Assembly: GCA_963770315.1 (NCBI GenBank)
Contig: CAVYPC010000002.1
Span: 1 to 64,000, forward strand
DNA length: 64,000 nt
Direction of reading: 5' to 3'
DNA from: VRUE01 sp963770315
GTDB lineage: Bacteria > Actinomycetota > Thermoleophilia > Solirubrobacterales > 70-9
Shown here: positions 7,807 to 17,180 of the stretch, piece by piece
How the letters are laid out: the number at the start of each line of letters is the position of its first letter
How positions within the stretch are numbered: position 1 is the first letter of the stretch
Notes under the pieces: model-generated
What the model saw: the letters and a program-made list of their open reading frames with translations, nothing else
Databases searched by the model: none
Told to the model about the DNA's origin: nothing
Translations under genes and position numbers: made by a program

Positions 7807-10446
7807 TTAGTCGCCGCGGGGCACAGCGCCGAAGCGCCGCGCCCAGGGGATTGGAAGCGGCTGGAGGCGGAGATTTCCGGTCATTGGGGCGATGTCCCTC
7901 AGGTGGCCCAGCAGCTCGGGGGCGCCGTAGCCCAGCTGCGCTGCTTCCCCGGCTGAGCGGGTCAGCAGCTGGTCGCCGGTGACCGGGTGGTAGGCGGCGA
8001 ACAGCGGAGAGCGGCCGGGGCGCTCGGACTCGTACAGCCAGCCCTCCGGATCGCCGCTCGCCTCCGCCAGCGGTTGCGGCGCTCGGGCAAGGCGGGTTGC
8101 GGCGATCGCCGCTCGTCGCGCCGCGACCTTGGCCCGTGCCGCGGGCGAGGCCAGGCCGTTCCAGGCGGCAGGCTCGGCCGCCCAGCGGGCCGCATCGGCG
8201 GCGCCGGGCCTGCCGGCCGGCGGACGGTGGCGCTCGGTGACGAGGTAGCCGCCGGCGATCCAGGCAGGGATCGACCCACCCAGCGCCGACTCGGAGAGGG
8301 CGCCCAGCTCGCCGGCCAGCTCGCCCTCGGGGAGGGAGCCGATCGCGTAGCGGTGGCGGCGGCTGGCCTGGTCCACCGCCTTGGCGAGCCCGCGCAGCCC
8401 GGCGGAGCGCTGCGCCGCCGGCGTCTGCCGCGGCTTCAGCGGGAACGGGTCGAGGAAGCCGAGGTGCTCGACCACGTCGACCTCGGCGAGCAGCGGGTCG
8501 TCGGGGTGGGTGACGAGGACGTGCCGGCCGCTCGCCCTCTCCACGGCGAGCGAAAGCGAGTCCATGCCTGGCAGGGGGGCGAGCTCGACGTAGCCAAGCT
8601 CGATCGCGTCGTCGCCGACCTCGTCCCAGCGCTCGCGGGGCAGCGCCCGGAAGGTGCCCTCGACCTGGATCAGCCTTGCCGTCCCCTGGAAGCCGGTGTC
8701 GCGCAGGCAACCCAGGACGCGCTCGCCGCGGGTCGCGAGCGTCGAGTGCGGCGGGACCCAGGTTGGCGCCAGCCCCCAGCGCGGGACCTCGTAGGACCCG
8801 GCGCCGGGTAACGCCGGCTCGCCGTCCTCCACTGGCGACTTACCGTCTGTATAGGGGGGGTAAGTCGCCAGAGCGGGCGGCGCCGCGGTCACCGGCCCCG
8901 GCAGGTGCCGCCACTCGAGCTGGGCGCCTCCGGCCGAGAGCAGCCGCGCGATCGATGCGACCGGCGCCTCCGGATCGGCACGCAGGCCCTGCGGCAGCTC
9001 CTGCTCGAAGCTGCGGCGCCAGATGATCGTGTGCGGGACGGGGTTCGCCGGGCCGTCATCCGGGGGCAGCGCCCGCAGGGCGAAGCGGCCCTCCTCGCCC
9101 GCATCGGCGAGGGCGATCGCGTCGAGGCCTTCGTCCGCCGCCGCGAACCGGCGCAGGATCTTCTCCGCAAGGGCGGGATCGGCGGCGAGCAGCGCCGCTT
9201 CGCTGCCGGCCGTGAGCGCGACGAAGGGCCCGCCCGCCGCCGCGAGCGCCGCGTGCAGCGACTCGCCGGAGCCGTCGGCCGGGTCCGCCGCGACGATCGG
9301 CAACTGCGGGGACTGCCGCGAAACGGCCTCTACCGGGCGCCCCTGGGCGACCACCAGCTCCTCGTAGAGCTTGCCGTGGTCGGCCGCCATCTGCTGGACG
9401 GAGAACTGCTCCTTGGCGCGCGCCCGCATCTGCCGTCCCCGCGCCGCCAGGTGCTCGCGGTCGCGGGCCAGGTGTGCGAGCGGCTCGACGTAGCCCGCTA
9501 CCGAGTCGCGGGGCAGGACCAGGCCGTCGTCTTCGTCGTCGAGCAGCTCGGCGATCGCCGGCAGGCCGGCGGTGACGATCGGCAGCCCCATCGACATCGC
9601 CTCGAAGACGACGACGGGGATCCCCTCGAAGGTGCTGGTCATCAGCAACACGTCGCAGGCCGCGTACCAGGGCTGCAGCCCTGGCATCGGCGGGTGCGTC
9701 AGCACGTGCTCCTCCAGGCCCTCGTCGGCGATCCGCTGGCGCATCTCCTCTTCCAGGTCGCCCTCGCCGACGACGTGGATCTGGAAGGGGACCCCTCGGT
9801 CCCGCAGCGCCGCCGCCACGTCCAGCATCAGCAGCGGGTCCTTCTGGGCGACGAGCCGTGCCGCGAAGAGGATCTGCAGGCGGTCGCCGGGAAGCTCGGC
9901 GACCGGGTCGGCCCGGTCCGGGGAGAACTCCTCCGGGTCGATGCCGGTGTAGATGACCTTGACCTTCTCGGCTGCCACGCCGTACTCCTCGACTGCATCG
10001 GCGACGTGCCTGTTCGACATCGAGAAGCGGTCGACGAGGTCGCCGTAGCGGGTGCTCACGTAGCGGACGTAGCCGGAGCGGTCGACCTCCTCGGCGTGCA
10101 TCTGGACGACCACCGCGGGCGGGTCCGGCAGCGCCGCGAGGTCTGGCAGCAGGTCGAAGCCGATCCGCGAGTTCATCAGGTGGATCGCGCGCACCTTCCG
10201 CGAGCGCAGGAAGTCGAAGACGAACCGCGGCATCTCCTCCGCTGGCATCAGGTCGGGCAGCACCCAGACCTCCTCCGCGTAGGGCTCGACCTGGTCGAGC
10301 AGCGGGTTGGGCGAGGGCTGGGTGGCGATCAGCGAGGGCGCGAAGCGGTCGCGGTCTATCCAGCGGAACCAGTCGATCGTGTTCTTGTCGCTGCCCCCGT
10401 AGCCCACCCATGGGGCCAGGTAGAGGACCGGGATCCGCTCGCTCAT
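7807..10446 (-). CDS. GT4 glycosyltransferase with long C-terminal region ending in a DUF5648-like motif
   Basis: This is an 879-residue protein. Residues 1-370 are a complete GT4 (GT-B) enzyme: N-terminal acceptor half beginning YLAPWVGYGGSDKNT, a linker, then the donor half with ILFAARLVAQKDP and the E-x7-E region STFEGIPVVVFEAMSMG. The remaining roughly 500 residues are unusual. The end reads SPLFAAYHPVTGDQLLT followed by GEAAQLGY, which resembles DUF5648 repeats normally seen in secreted proteins; HRYAIG appears earlier. The 1001-residue protein at 31545-34550 shares both the N-terminal half and this C-terminal region. It overlaps the downstream SDR gene by 4 bases. Sugar specificity is unknown. 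Confidence 0.8.
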   Translation of the reverse strand: MSERIPVLYLAPWVGYGGSDKNTIDWFRWIDRDRFAPSLIATQPSPNPLLDQVEPYAEEVWVLPDLMPAEEMPRFVFDFLRSRKVRAIHLMNSRIGFDLLPDLAALPDPPAVVVQMHAEEVDRSGYVRYVSTRYGDLVDRFSMSNRHVADAVEEYGVAAEKVKVIYTGIDPEEFSPDRADPVAELPGDRLQILFAARLVAQKDPLLMLDVAAALRDRGVPFQIHVVGEGDLEEEMRQRIADEGLEEHVLTHPPMPGLQPWYAACDVLLMTSTFEGIPVVVFEAMSMGLPIVTAGLPAIAELLDDEDDGLVLPRDSVAGYVEPLAHLARDREHLAARGRQMRARAKEQFSVQQMAADHGKLYEELVVAQGRPVEAVSRQSPQLPIVAADPADGSGESLHAALAAAGGPFVALTAGSEAALLAADPALAEKILRRFAAADEGLDAIALADAGEEGRFALRALPPDDGPANPVPHTIIWRRSFEQELPQGLRADPEAPVASIARLLSAGGAQLEWRHLPGPVTAAPPALATYPPYTDGKSPVEDGEPALPGAGSYEVPRWGLAPTWVPPHSTLATRGERVLGCLRDTGFQGTARLIQVEGTFRALPRERWDEVGDDAIELGYVELAPLPGMDSLSLAVERASGRHVLVTHPDDPLLAEVDVVEHLGFLDPFPLKPRQTPAAQRSAGLRGLAKAVDQASRRHRYAIGSLPEGELAGELGALSESALGGSIPAWIAGGYLVTERHRPPAGRPGAADAARWAAEPAAWNGLASPAARAKVAARRAAIAATRLARAPQPLAEASGDPEGWLYESERPGRSPLFAAYHPVTGDQLLTRSAGEAAQLGYGAPELLGHLRDIAPMTGNLRLQPLPIPWARRFGAVPRGD

Positions 10447-11426
10447 TGAGCGCTGTGCAGCGATCGCCCCGACGACCCGGCCCCATCCGACCGGGTGGCC
10501 CGCAGCCAGGCGTGGGTCCGCTCGATGCCGGCGGCGAGAGCAATGGGGCGGAAGTCCAGCAGGTCGCGCAGCCGGCCGGTGTCGAGGACGATCCTGTGCA
10601 CGTCGAAGCCGCGCTCGGGATGCGACCTGACCTCCGCCGGACGCCCGACCTGCGCCTCGACCAGGCGCAGCAGCTCGAGCAGCGAGGTTCCCTCGCCGCT
10701 GCCGACGTTGAGCACGGCCGGCCCCTCGTCGCGGTCGAGCAGGTCGACCAGCGCCCGGGCGACGTCGCCGGCGTAGACGTAGTCGCGCACGGTGGCGCCG
10801 CCGCCGTAGAGGTCGATCGGGTGGCCGTGCTCGATCCGGTGCAGGAAGGTGACGACGGCGCCCTGGCCGCGATCCGGCGTCTGGTGCTCGCCGTAGACCG
10901 TCGCGCAGCGCAGGACCCGGGTGTGCAGGCCGTGCTCCTCGCGGTGGCGGTCGATCTCCTCCTCGCAGGCGACGTGCAGCTTGCCGTAGGAGCCGAAGGG
11001 CCGGGTGGGGGCGGTCTCGGGCACAGGCACCCGCTCGGGCTCGCCGTACACGGTGCCGCCGGAGGAGACGTAGGTCAGCCGCGTCTGCGGACGCGAGCGC
11101 AGGGCGTCGAGGACCGCCCGCAAGGGCGCCAGCGTGAGCTCCTCGTCGCGCGTGGGGTCCGCCTCGGAGGCCGCCGGCAGCAGCCCGCCGGCGCAGTAGA
11201 CGACGTGCCCGATCCCCTCCAGCACCCGCTCCAGGTCGCCGGCGTCGCTCGCGTCGCCGATGTGGAGGTCTCCCGGCGCGATCGCCGCGGCGACCTCCTC
11301 TGCCGGTCGCGAGCGGGTGAGGACGACAGGCGGGCGACCCCTGGCGGCCAGCTCGGCGACCACGTGGGAGCCGATGAAGCCGCAGCCGATCAGGAGCGGC
11401 CGCTCGGGCTGCCTGGCGGCGCTCAT
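10443..11426 (-). CDS. SDR-family NAD-dependent epimerase/dehydratase
   Basis: This 327-residue extended SDR begins with LLIGCGFIGSH, a Rossmann GxxGxxG-type motif. YVSSGGTVYGEP is the Ser-containing strand. The Tyr region reads GSYGKLHVACEE, so His occupies the +4 position normally held by the catalytic Lys and a Lys sits at +2; whether this is a shifted alignment or a real substitution is unclear. It is probably a sugar-nucleotide epimerase or dehydratase. It overlaps genes on both sides by 4 bases, inside a minus-strand operon of glycosyltransferases. Confidence 0.75.
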   Translation of the reverse strand: MSAARQPERPLLIGCGFIGSHVVAELAARGRPPVVLTRSRPAEEVAAAIAPGDLHIGDASDAGDLERVLEGIGHVVYCAGGLLPAASEADPTRDEELTLAPLRAVLDALRSRPQTRLTYVSSGGTVYGEPERVPVPETAPTRPFGSYGKLHVACEEEIDRHREEHGLHTRVLRCATVYGEHQTPDRGQGAVVTFLHRIEHGHPIDLYGGGATVRDYVYAGDVARALVDLLDRDEGPAVLNVGSGEGTSLLELLRLVEAQVGRPAEVRSHPERGFDVHRIVLDTGRLRDLLDFRPIALAAGIERTHAWLRATRSDGAGSSGRSLHSAQ

Positions 11427-13033
11427 CGCCGCAGGAAGCTGCTCAGGCGCGGCGCGCCGTGGCGCAGTTTGGGGTTCGTGTAGGGGTCGGTGGCGGTGAG
11501 CGGCAGCCAGCGGTCGTGGAGCCTTTCCTTCTCCCAGTCCTCGACCTCGGTCGATCGGCTCGAGGACTCGAAGTGGTAGAGCACGGTGTCGGGGTCGTAG
11601 ACAACGCGCATCCCCTCTGCCCCCAGCTTCAGGCAGTAGTCCATGTCGTTGTAGTTGACCGGCAGGGTGGGGCTGAGGCCGCCCACCCGCTCGAAGGCGT
11701 CGCGGCGGGTCATCAGGCAGGCGCCGGTGACCGCCAGGTAGTTCTGGGCGACGAGGACGTTGTTGGAGTAGCCCCTGAACTCGCCGGAGAAGCCGCGATA
11801 GATGTGGCCCGGATAGCCGCCGTTCTCGAAGAGGACGCCCGCATGCTGGAGGCGGCCGTCCTCCCAGAGGAGCCGACCGCCGACCGCGCCCACCTCCGGG
11901 ACCCCCGAGTACATCGCCAGGCGCTCGATCCAGTCCGCCGTCACGACCTCCATGTCGTCGTTGAGCAGCAGCAGGTGCTCGCCCTCGCTGCGCACCGCGC
12001 CGCGGTTGACCTTGGCCGAGAAGTTGAACTCCTCCTCATAGTGGACGAGGCGGAGCCGGTCGCCGGCGATCGCCCGCAGGTCGTCGAGCACCCGCGGAGC
12101 GGTCGAGGCATCCACGACGCAGACGATCTCGTAGTTCTCGTAAGTGGAGACCTCGACGATGCTGCGCACGCAATGGGTCACCAGGACGACGTCCTCGTAG
12201 CGCACCTCGCGCGAGTTGCCCGCCGTCGGGATGACGATGCTCACCGCCGGCTGGCGCTCGAGGCGCGGCTGCAGGTGGTAGACGCCGGGGACTCCCTCGT
12301 CGCGCTCGGCGCGGGCCGGCAGACCGATCCGCTCGCAGTGGGCCTGGATCGCCCGGGTGCCCGCCTCAAACGCCCACGGCTTGGCCGCTTCGCCGCCACC
12401 GGCCGCCGACGTCTCCAGCGTCCGCCAGTGGTAGAGGATCTTGGGCACGTGCACGACCCGGCGCGCCCGCTCGGTTGCCTTCAGCACCAGGTCCCAGTCC
12501 TGGGAGCCCTCGAACTCGGGGTCGAAGCCGCCGACCTCCTCGACCAGGGAGCGCCGCAGCACGCTGAGGTGGCAGGTGTACATCTGGGTTCGCATCCGCT
12601 CCGGCGACCAGTCGGGCTTGAAGAAGGGCGAGGCGTGGCGGCCGGCGCGGTCGATCTTGTCTTCGTCGGTGTAGACGTAATCGGCCTCCGGCTCGGCCGC
12701 GATCGCGGCGTGGACCAGCGCCAGCGCATCGCGGTGCAGGGTGTCGTCGTGATCGAGCAGGGCGACGAACTCGCCCCCGGCCATCGCCAGCGCGTCGCTG
12801 GAGGCGGCGACGATGCCGCCGTTGGAGTCCCTGCGCTGGATGCGGACTCGCGGGTCCTCGCGCTGCGCCGCCTCGAGCATCTCGCCCACGTGCTGCTGGG
12901 TCGAGCAGTCGTCGACCAGGCACAGCTCCCAATCGGCGAAGCGCTGGGTGCGCACCGAGGCGAGCATCGCCGCCAGCACGTCGGCCGGGGTGTCGAACAC
13001 CGGCGTGAGGATCGAGAACCGGGGGGCCGGCAC
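11423..13033 (-). CDS. Tandem-domain GT2 glycosyltransferase
   Basis: This 536-residue protein carries two GT2 domains. The first (residues 5-250) has SILTPVFDTP, LVDDCST and the metal site LLDHDDTL. The second (from about residue 265) has SIVIPTAG, CVVDAST, the DxD-like LLLNDDMEV and the acceptor-side NDMDYCLKL. Two-domain GT2 enzymes of this kind usually extend rhamnan- or galactan-like chains, which fits the rml genes of the locus. No membrane segment is seen, so it should act in the cytoplasm on a lipid-linked chain. It starts 4 bases from the coiled-coil gene, so the two are probably co-transcribed. Confidence 0.85.
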   Translation of the reverse strand: MPAPRFSILTPVFDTPADVLAAMLASVRTQRFADWELCLVDDCSTQQHVGEMLEAAQREDPRVRIQRRDSNGGIVAASSDALAMAGGEFVALLDHDDTLHRDALALVHAAIAAEPEADYVYTDEDKIDRAGRHASPFFKPDWSPERMRTQMYTCHLSVLRRSLVEEVGGFDPEFEGSQDWDLVLKATERARRVVHVPKILYHWRTLETSAAGGGEAAKPWAFEAGTRAIQAHCERIGLPARAERDEGVPGVYHLQPRLERQPAVSIVIPTAGNSREVRYEDVVLVTHCVRSIVEVSTYENYEIVCVVDASTAPRVLDDLRAIAGDRLRLVHYEEEFNFSAKVNRGAVRSEGEHLLLLNDDMEVVTADWIERLAMYSGVPEVGAVGGRLLWEDGRLQHAGVLFENGGYPGHIYRGFSGEFRGYSNNVLVAQNYLAVTGACLMTRRDAFERVGGLSPTLPVNYNDMDYCLKLGAEGMRVVYDPDTVLYHFESSSRSTEVEDWEKERLHDRWLPLTATDPYTNPKLRHGAPRLSSFLRR

Positions 13034-13037
13034 CGCG

Positions 13038-13322
13038 CTAGCTCCGGCTGCGCCGCTTGCGCAGGCCGGCGACGCCCGTCCGGACGAAGCGCGGGACGCG
13101 GGCTTGCAGGCTCGCGGCAGCGTTGACCAGCCGCCCCGCGCCGGCCTCCAGCTCGGCGAGCCGGCCGCGCATCGCCCCCAGTTCAGCGTCCTTGCCGATC
13201 AGCAGGTCGCGCAGCCGCAGGACCTCCTCCTTGCTGCGGGCCAGCTCCTCGCGCAGCTCTGAGGCCTCCGAGCTGCCGCTCGCAGTCGGATCCGGTTGGG
13301 TCGAAGTAGCCTGCTCGGCCAT
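13038..13322 (-). CDS. Small coiled-coil protein of unknown function
   Basis: This is a 94-residue protein. Residues 20-65 are a strong heptad-type coiled coil (ASELREELARSKEEVLRLRD and following), and the C-terminus is very basic (GLRKRRSRS). A similar but longer coiled coil precedes the FkbM domain at 21546-22658, so coiled coils recur in this locus and may tether enzymes of the glycan machinery. The ATG at 13320-13322 is chosen because the frame upstream runs into the divergent membrane-protein gene. It is the first gene of the minus-strand operon running down to 7807. Confidence 0.65.
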   Translation of the reverse strand: MAEQATSTQPDPTASGSSEASELREELARSKEEVLRLRDLLIGKDAELGAMRGRLAELEAGAGRLVNAAASLQARVPRFVRTGVAGLRKRRSRS

Positions 13323-13361
13323 GACAGCCGAGTCTATCCCGCTCCGGCGCGGAGGCCGGCG

Positions 13362-15110
13362 ATGAGGAACGACCTGCTCCTCTTCGCCGATCTGGGCATT
13401 CAGCTGACGCTGACCGCGCTGCCGCTGATCGCGGCGATGCTCTTCGCGGCGCGCCTCGGCGTGCGCAGGGTGCCGGTCCTGCTGGCGATCGGCCTGGCGG
13501 CGAGCGGCGCCGCCGCGATGCTCGCCTTCTGGGCTTTCTACGCCGACCCGGTAGTCGGCAAATCGTTCTCCTACTTCGTCGCCTTCGGCTCGGTCATGCT
13601 GATCGCCTGGTTGCTCTATGAGCGCGAGATCGAGCGCGCCCTGCTGGCTCAGCTGGCGATGCCGTCGGGGCTCTGGGTGCTTGGCACGGCCTTCCTCGTC
13701 TTCTTCGGCTTCGTCCACGGCGGCGAGCACCAACCGCTGTGGACGGCCGCCAGCCGCTTCTCCGGCCAGCTCCCCTCGGACAACGACATCCCCCGTTACT
13801 TCTCCGAATTCTTCTTCTTCCACGGCCACCAGTCGCCGCCCGAATTCCCCGGCGAATGGCTGGCCAGCGACCGGCCGCCGCTGCAGGTCGGCTACGCCGT
13901 CTACGAGCGCACCTTCGGCTGGGACACGACCAGCCTGCGCTACCAGGTGCTGGGCGTCGCCCTGCAGCAGCTCTGGATCGTCGGCCTCTGGGCGCTGCTG
14001 CTGGCCGCCCGGGTCGGCCGGGTGACGCGGGCGCTGACGATGCTCACGGTGCTGGTCAGCGGCCTCGCCCTTGTCAACGGCTTCTTCGTCTGGCCGAAGC
14101 TGTTGCCGGCGGCGATGCTGCTGGCGGCCGCGGCGCTGGTCGTGACGCCGCTCTGGAAGGAGGTTCGCCGCAGTCTCTGGGCAGCGGCACTGGTCGCGGT
14201 GCTGCTCGCCTTGGCGATGCTCGCCCACGGGGCGAGCATCTTCGGCGTGATCCCGCTGATCGCGGTTGCGGCGTTCCGTGGGCTGCCGGGTTGGCGCTGG
14301 ATCGGCGTCGCCCTGCTGGCCGGCATCGTGCTGATGGCTCCCTGGTCTGCGTACCAGAAGTACGGCGACCCACCGGGGAACCGCTTGACCAAGTGGTACC
14401 TGGCGGGCGTGATCGACGTCGACAGTCGCGGCGTCGGCGAGTCGATCGCCGACTCCTACAGCGAAGCCGGCTTCGGCGGCGCGATCGACAACAAGATCGA
14501 CAATTTCGTCGTGATGAGCGGCGGCGAGCCGATGGCCGAAGGCGTCGAACACGCGGTCGAAGCCGCCGAAGCGGGGGACTGGAGAGCGACGGTCGAGAAC
14601 GTCCGTGGCGTCTTCTTCTATTACCTGGTGCCGTCGCTCGGCCTGCTCCTGCTCGGGCCGCTGGCGATGGTCGCGGCGTGGCGCTGGCGGGGCCTCAACC
14701 CGGCCGAATGGCGCTTCGCCCTGACCTGCTTCGCCGTCTTCGGAGCCGGCGCGATCGCCTGGGGTCTGCTGCTGTTCGGCAGCACCCTGGCGATCCCGGT
14801 GATCCACCAGGGCACCTACCTGCTGCCGATCCTGGGGATCTGCGGCGCGGTGGTTGGCCTGCGAGCTGTCCTCCCTCGCTTCGCGATCTGGTGGCTTGGC
14901 CTCAATGTCGTGATCTGCCTGGCGGTCTACTCGCCCTCCTTCGAGCCGGTCGAAGGCACCGCTTTCTCTCCGACGACCACGCTGCTAGCGGCCCTCTTCC
15001 TCGTCGCCTTCGTCGCTGTCTCGCTCCTGCGCAGGGACGAGGCGGCGGTGCGCGAGGAAGCCCCGATCGCTGCTACAGATCCTCCGCTATCCGTGGCGCC
15101 TCGCGGTTGA
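13362..15110 (+). CDS. Polytopic membrane protein, GT-C-like
   Basis: The start is ATG 13362, giving 582 residues with about thirteen hydrophobic segments. A long loop after the first group of helices contains DNDIPRYFSEFFFFHG and LASDRPPLQVGY. The DRPPL-G type motif is frequent in GT39/ArnT-like GT-C enzymes, although the classic acidic first loop is not obvious. The gene is divergent from the coiled-coil gene, and its last 38 bases overlap the convergent ABC permease gene. Role in glycan transfer or export is inferred from context. Confidence 0.65.
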   Translation: MRNDLLLFADLGIQLTLTALPLIAAMLFAARLGVRRVPVLLAIGLAASGAAAMLAFWAFYADPVVGKSFSYFVAFGSVMLIAWLLYEREIERALLAQLAMPSGLWVLGTAFLVFFGFVHGGEHQPLWTAASRFSGQLPSDNDIPRYFSEFFFFHGHQSPPEFPGEWLASDRPPLQVGYAVYERTFGWDTTSLRYQVLGVALQQLWIVGLWALLLAARVGRVTRALTMLTVLVSGLALVNGFFVWPKLLPAAMLLAAAALVVTPLWKEVRRSLWAAALVAVLLALAMLAHGASIFGVIPLIAVAAFRGLPGWRWIGVALLAGIVLMAPWSAYQKYGDPPGNRLTKWYLAGVIDVDSRGVGESIADSYSEAGFGGAIDNKIDNFVVMSGGEPMAEGVEHAVEAAEAGDWRATVENVRGVFFYYLVPSLGLLLLGPLAMVAAWRWRGLNPAEWRFALTCFAVFGAGAIAWGLLLFGSTLAIPVIHQGTYLLPILGICGAVVGLRAVLPRFAIWWLGLNVVICLAVYSPSFEPVEGTAFSPTTTLLAALFLVAFVAVSLLRRDEAAVREEAPIAATDPPLSVAPRG

Positions 15111-15930
15111 AGACCCAGACGGCGAAGACGCAGACCACGACGAAGATCGCCAGCGCCGGCAGCAGATGGAGCGCGCCCCCGGCCGCCTCGGCCGCGGTCG
15201 GCGCGTCCGGTTCGATCATCCAGACCCGCACCTGCTCGAAGATCACCGCCAGCGGGTTGATCATCAGCAGGCGTTCGATCGAGGGATCGTTGAGGCCCTT
15301 TTCGCCGAGCGGATAGAGGATCGGCGTGGCGTAGAAGAGCATCTGCGCAAAGACCGTCCAGATGATCGCCACGTCGCGGAAGCGGACGAAGAGCACCGAG
15401 AGCGCCATGCTGACCATCGTGCTGAGGACGAACAGGACTGTCAGCGCGACGGGGAACAGCAGCCAGGTCCAGCTCGGGTCGACGCCCCAGGCGAGGATGA
15501 AGACGAAGACGATGATCAGGTTGACGCCCAGGTTGAAGAGTGCGGTAAGCACGGTGGCGAGCGGGATCACCAGCCGCGGGAACTGGGTCTTGCGGACGAT
15601 TCCCTCCTGCGCCACGACGGAGGTCACCGAGTTTTGCGTCGCTTCCTGAAAGAAGGTGAAGAGAACGATGCCGAGCAGCAGCAGTACCGGGTAGTAGGGG
15701 AGGGTGTGTCCGATTCTGAAGACCTGGGTGAAGACGAAGAGCAGCACCCCGAACAGCATCAGCGGCCGCACCAGCGACCACACGTAGCCGAAGACGGTGC
15801 CGAAGTAGGCGCGTTTGAATTCGGTCGCCGACATCAGCCAGAGCAGGTCGAAGAAGCGGCGCGAGCCGCCGCCGAGGGCGGACGGGCCGCGCACCTCGCG
15901 CAGGATCGGCGCCTGGGCCTCCGGGCTCAT
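15073..15930 (-). CDS. ABC-2 type polysaccharide export permease (Wzm-like)
   Basis: This 285-residue protein has six hydrophobic segments after a cytoplasmic N-terminus containing LLWLMSATEFKRAYFGTVFG, the interfacial segment typical of ABC-2 export permeases. It should pair with the adjacent ATPase to flip a lipid-linked polysaccharide across the inner membrane. The start overlaps the ATPase gene's stop by 4 bases. An ABC-type exporter implies the chain is largely finished in the cytoplasm before export. Confidence 0.88.
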   Translation of the reverse strand: MSPEAQAPILREVRGPSALGGGSRRFFDLLWLMSATEFKRAYFGTVFGYVWSLVRPLMLFGVLLFVFTQVFRIGHTLPYYPVLLLLGIVLFTFFQEATQNSVTSVVAQEGIVRKTQFPRLVIPLATVLTALFNLGVNLIIVFVFILAWGVDPSWTWLLFPVALTVLFVLSTMVSMALSVLFVRFRDVAIIWTVFAQMLFYATPILYPLGEKGLNDPSIERLLMINPLAVIFEQVRVWMIEPDAPTAAEAAGGALHLLPALAIFVVVCVFAVWVFNREAPRIAEDL

Positions 15931-17168
15931 TTCGCCGCCTCGCTCTCGACCTCTGCCGAAATCTCCAGCGGCAGCAGCACTACCCCGCGTCCCGAGGGGC
16001 CGCCGAAGACGATGAAGCTGGCCGCGTTGTGGACGTAGAGGGCGACACCGCCGCCGTGGATGCGGTTGACGCCGCAGTGGATGAAGTAGCGACCGGGAGC
16101 CAGGGGGTTCTCAATCTCGGCATCGACCCGGACGCGGCGGCCGGCGGCGAGGGGCCGCGACCCGTCGGCGTTCTCGACCGGCGCCCCGAACTGGAAGACG
16201 CCGAGGCCGTCGGCGTTGGCCATGATGAAGCCGACGTCGAGGCCGGGGAGGTCGCGCTTGGTTTCCAGCTCGACCCGCAGCCGGATCGGGTCGCCGTGTT
16301 CGAGGTTGGTCAGGCGCTCGCCGTCGCGCCCTTCGATCCAGGTGTCGAGCAGGCGCACCTCGTCGCTCGCCTGCGCGGCATCCCCCGTACCGAGTTCGCT
16401 GCCCTTGTCGAAGTTCGTGCGCAGGTACTGGCGGCCGATCTCCGCCGGGTCGCCGATGTGCTGGATCAGGCCGCCGTCGATCAGCATCGCCCGGTGGCAG
16501 AAGTCCTCGACCGTGCTCATCTCGTGCGTGACCAGGACGATCGTCTTGCCGGCGGCTTTCATCTCGCGGAAGGCGTCGCCGCACTTCTGCTGGAAGGCCG
16601 CATCGCCGACCGCCAGCACCTCGTCGATCAAGAGGATGTCGGCGTCGACCTCCATCATCAGCGAGAAGGCGAGCCGGACCAGCATCCCCGAGGAGTAGTT
16701 CTTCAGTTTCAGGTCGACGAATTCCGTCAGTTCGGCGAACTCGAGCACCGAGTCGAGCCGGTTGCGCGTCTCCTGGGGGGTCAGGCCCATCATCACCCCG
16801 TTCAGCACCACGTTCTCCCGCGCCGTCAGCTCGGTGTTGAAGCCGACCCCGAGCTCGATGAAGGGGGCGAGGCGGCCCGCCATGCGGATCGTCCCCGCGT
16901 CGGCTTTGTAGATGCTCGCCAGCAGCTTCAGCAGCGTGCTCTTGCCGGACCCGTTGCGGCCGACGATGCCGAAGAATTCCCCTCGCGCGATCTCGAACGA
17001 GACGCCGTCGAGGGCGCGTAGCTCGCGCGAGTCGCGCGAGGAGAACGGCCTCACCACCCGCTCTTTGAGCGAGTCGACGCGGTGGGTGGGGATGCTGAAG
17101 GACTTCTTCAGGTCCTCGACCTGAATCGCCACTTCGCGGCCGCTTTGCGGCGCTGTAGAGGGGTCCAC
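15927..17168 (-). CDS. ABC transporter ATPase with Wzt-like C-terminal domain
   Basis: This 413-residue protein starts at a GTG. The NBD (residues 15-255) has Walker A GRNGSGKST, the signature segment LKNYSSGMLVRLAF and Walker B ADILLIDEVLAVGD followed by the H-loop VTHEM. Residues 275-413 form the extra beta-sandwich domain of Wzt-type exporters, which in characterised systems recognises the terminal modification of the O-polysaccharide. Methyltransferases in this locus (21546, 29736) would be candidates for making such a cap; this is inference. It is translationally coupled to the permease. Confidence 0.9.
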   Translation of the reverse strand: MDPSTAPQSGREVAIQVEDLKKSFSIPTHRVDSLKERVVRPFSSRDSRELRALDGVSFEIARGEFFGIVGRNGSGKSTLLKLLASIYKADAGTIRMAGRLAPFIELGVGFNTELTARENVVLNGVMMGLTPQETRNRLDSVLEFAELTEFVDLKLKNYSSGMLVRLAFSLMMEVDADILLIDEVLAVGDAAFQQKCGDAFREMKAAGKTIVLVTHEMSTVEDFCHRAMLIDGGLIQHIGDPAEIGRQYLRTNFDKGSELGTGDAAQASDEVRLLDTWIEGRDGERLTNLEHGDPIRLRVELETKRDLPGLDVGFIMANADGLGVFQFGAPVENADGSRPLAAGRRVRVDAEIENPLAPGRYFIHCGVNRIHGGGVALYVHNAASFIVFGGPSGRGVVLLPLEISAEVESEAAK

Positions 17169-17180
17169 GGGCGGGGAACG

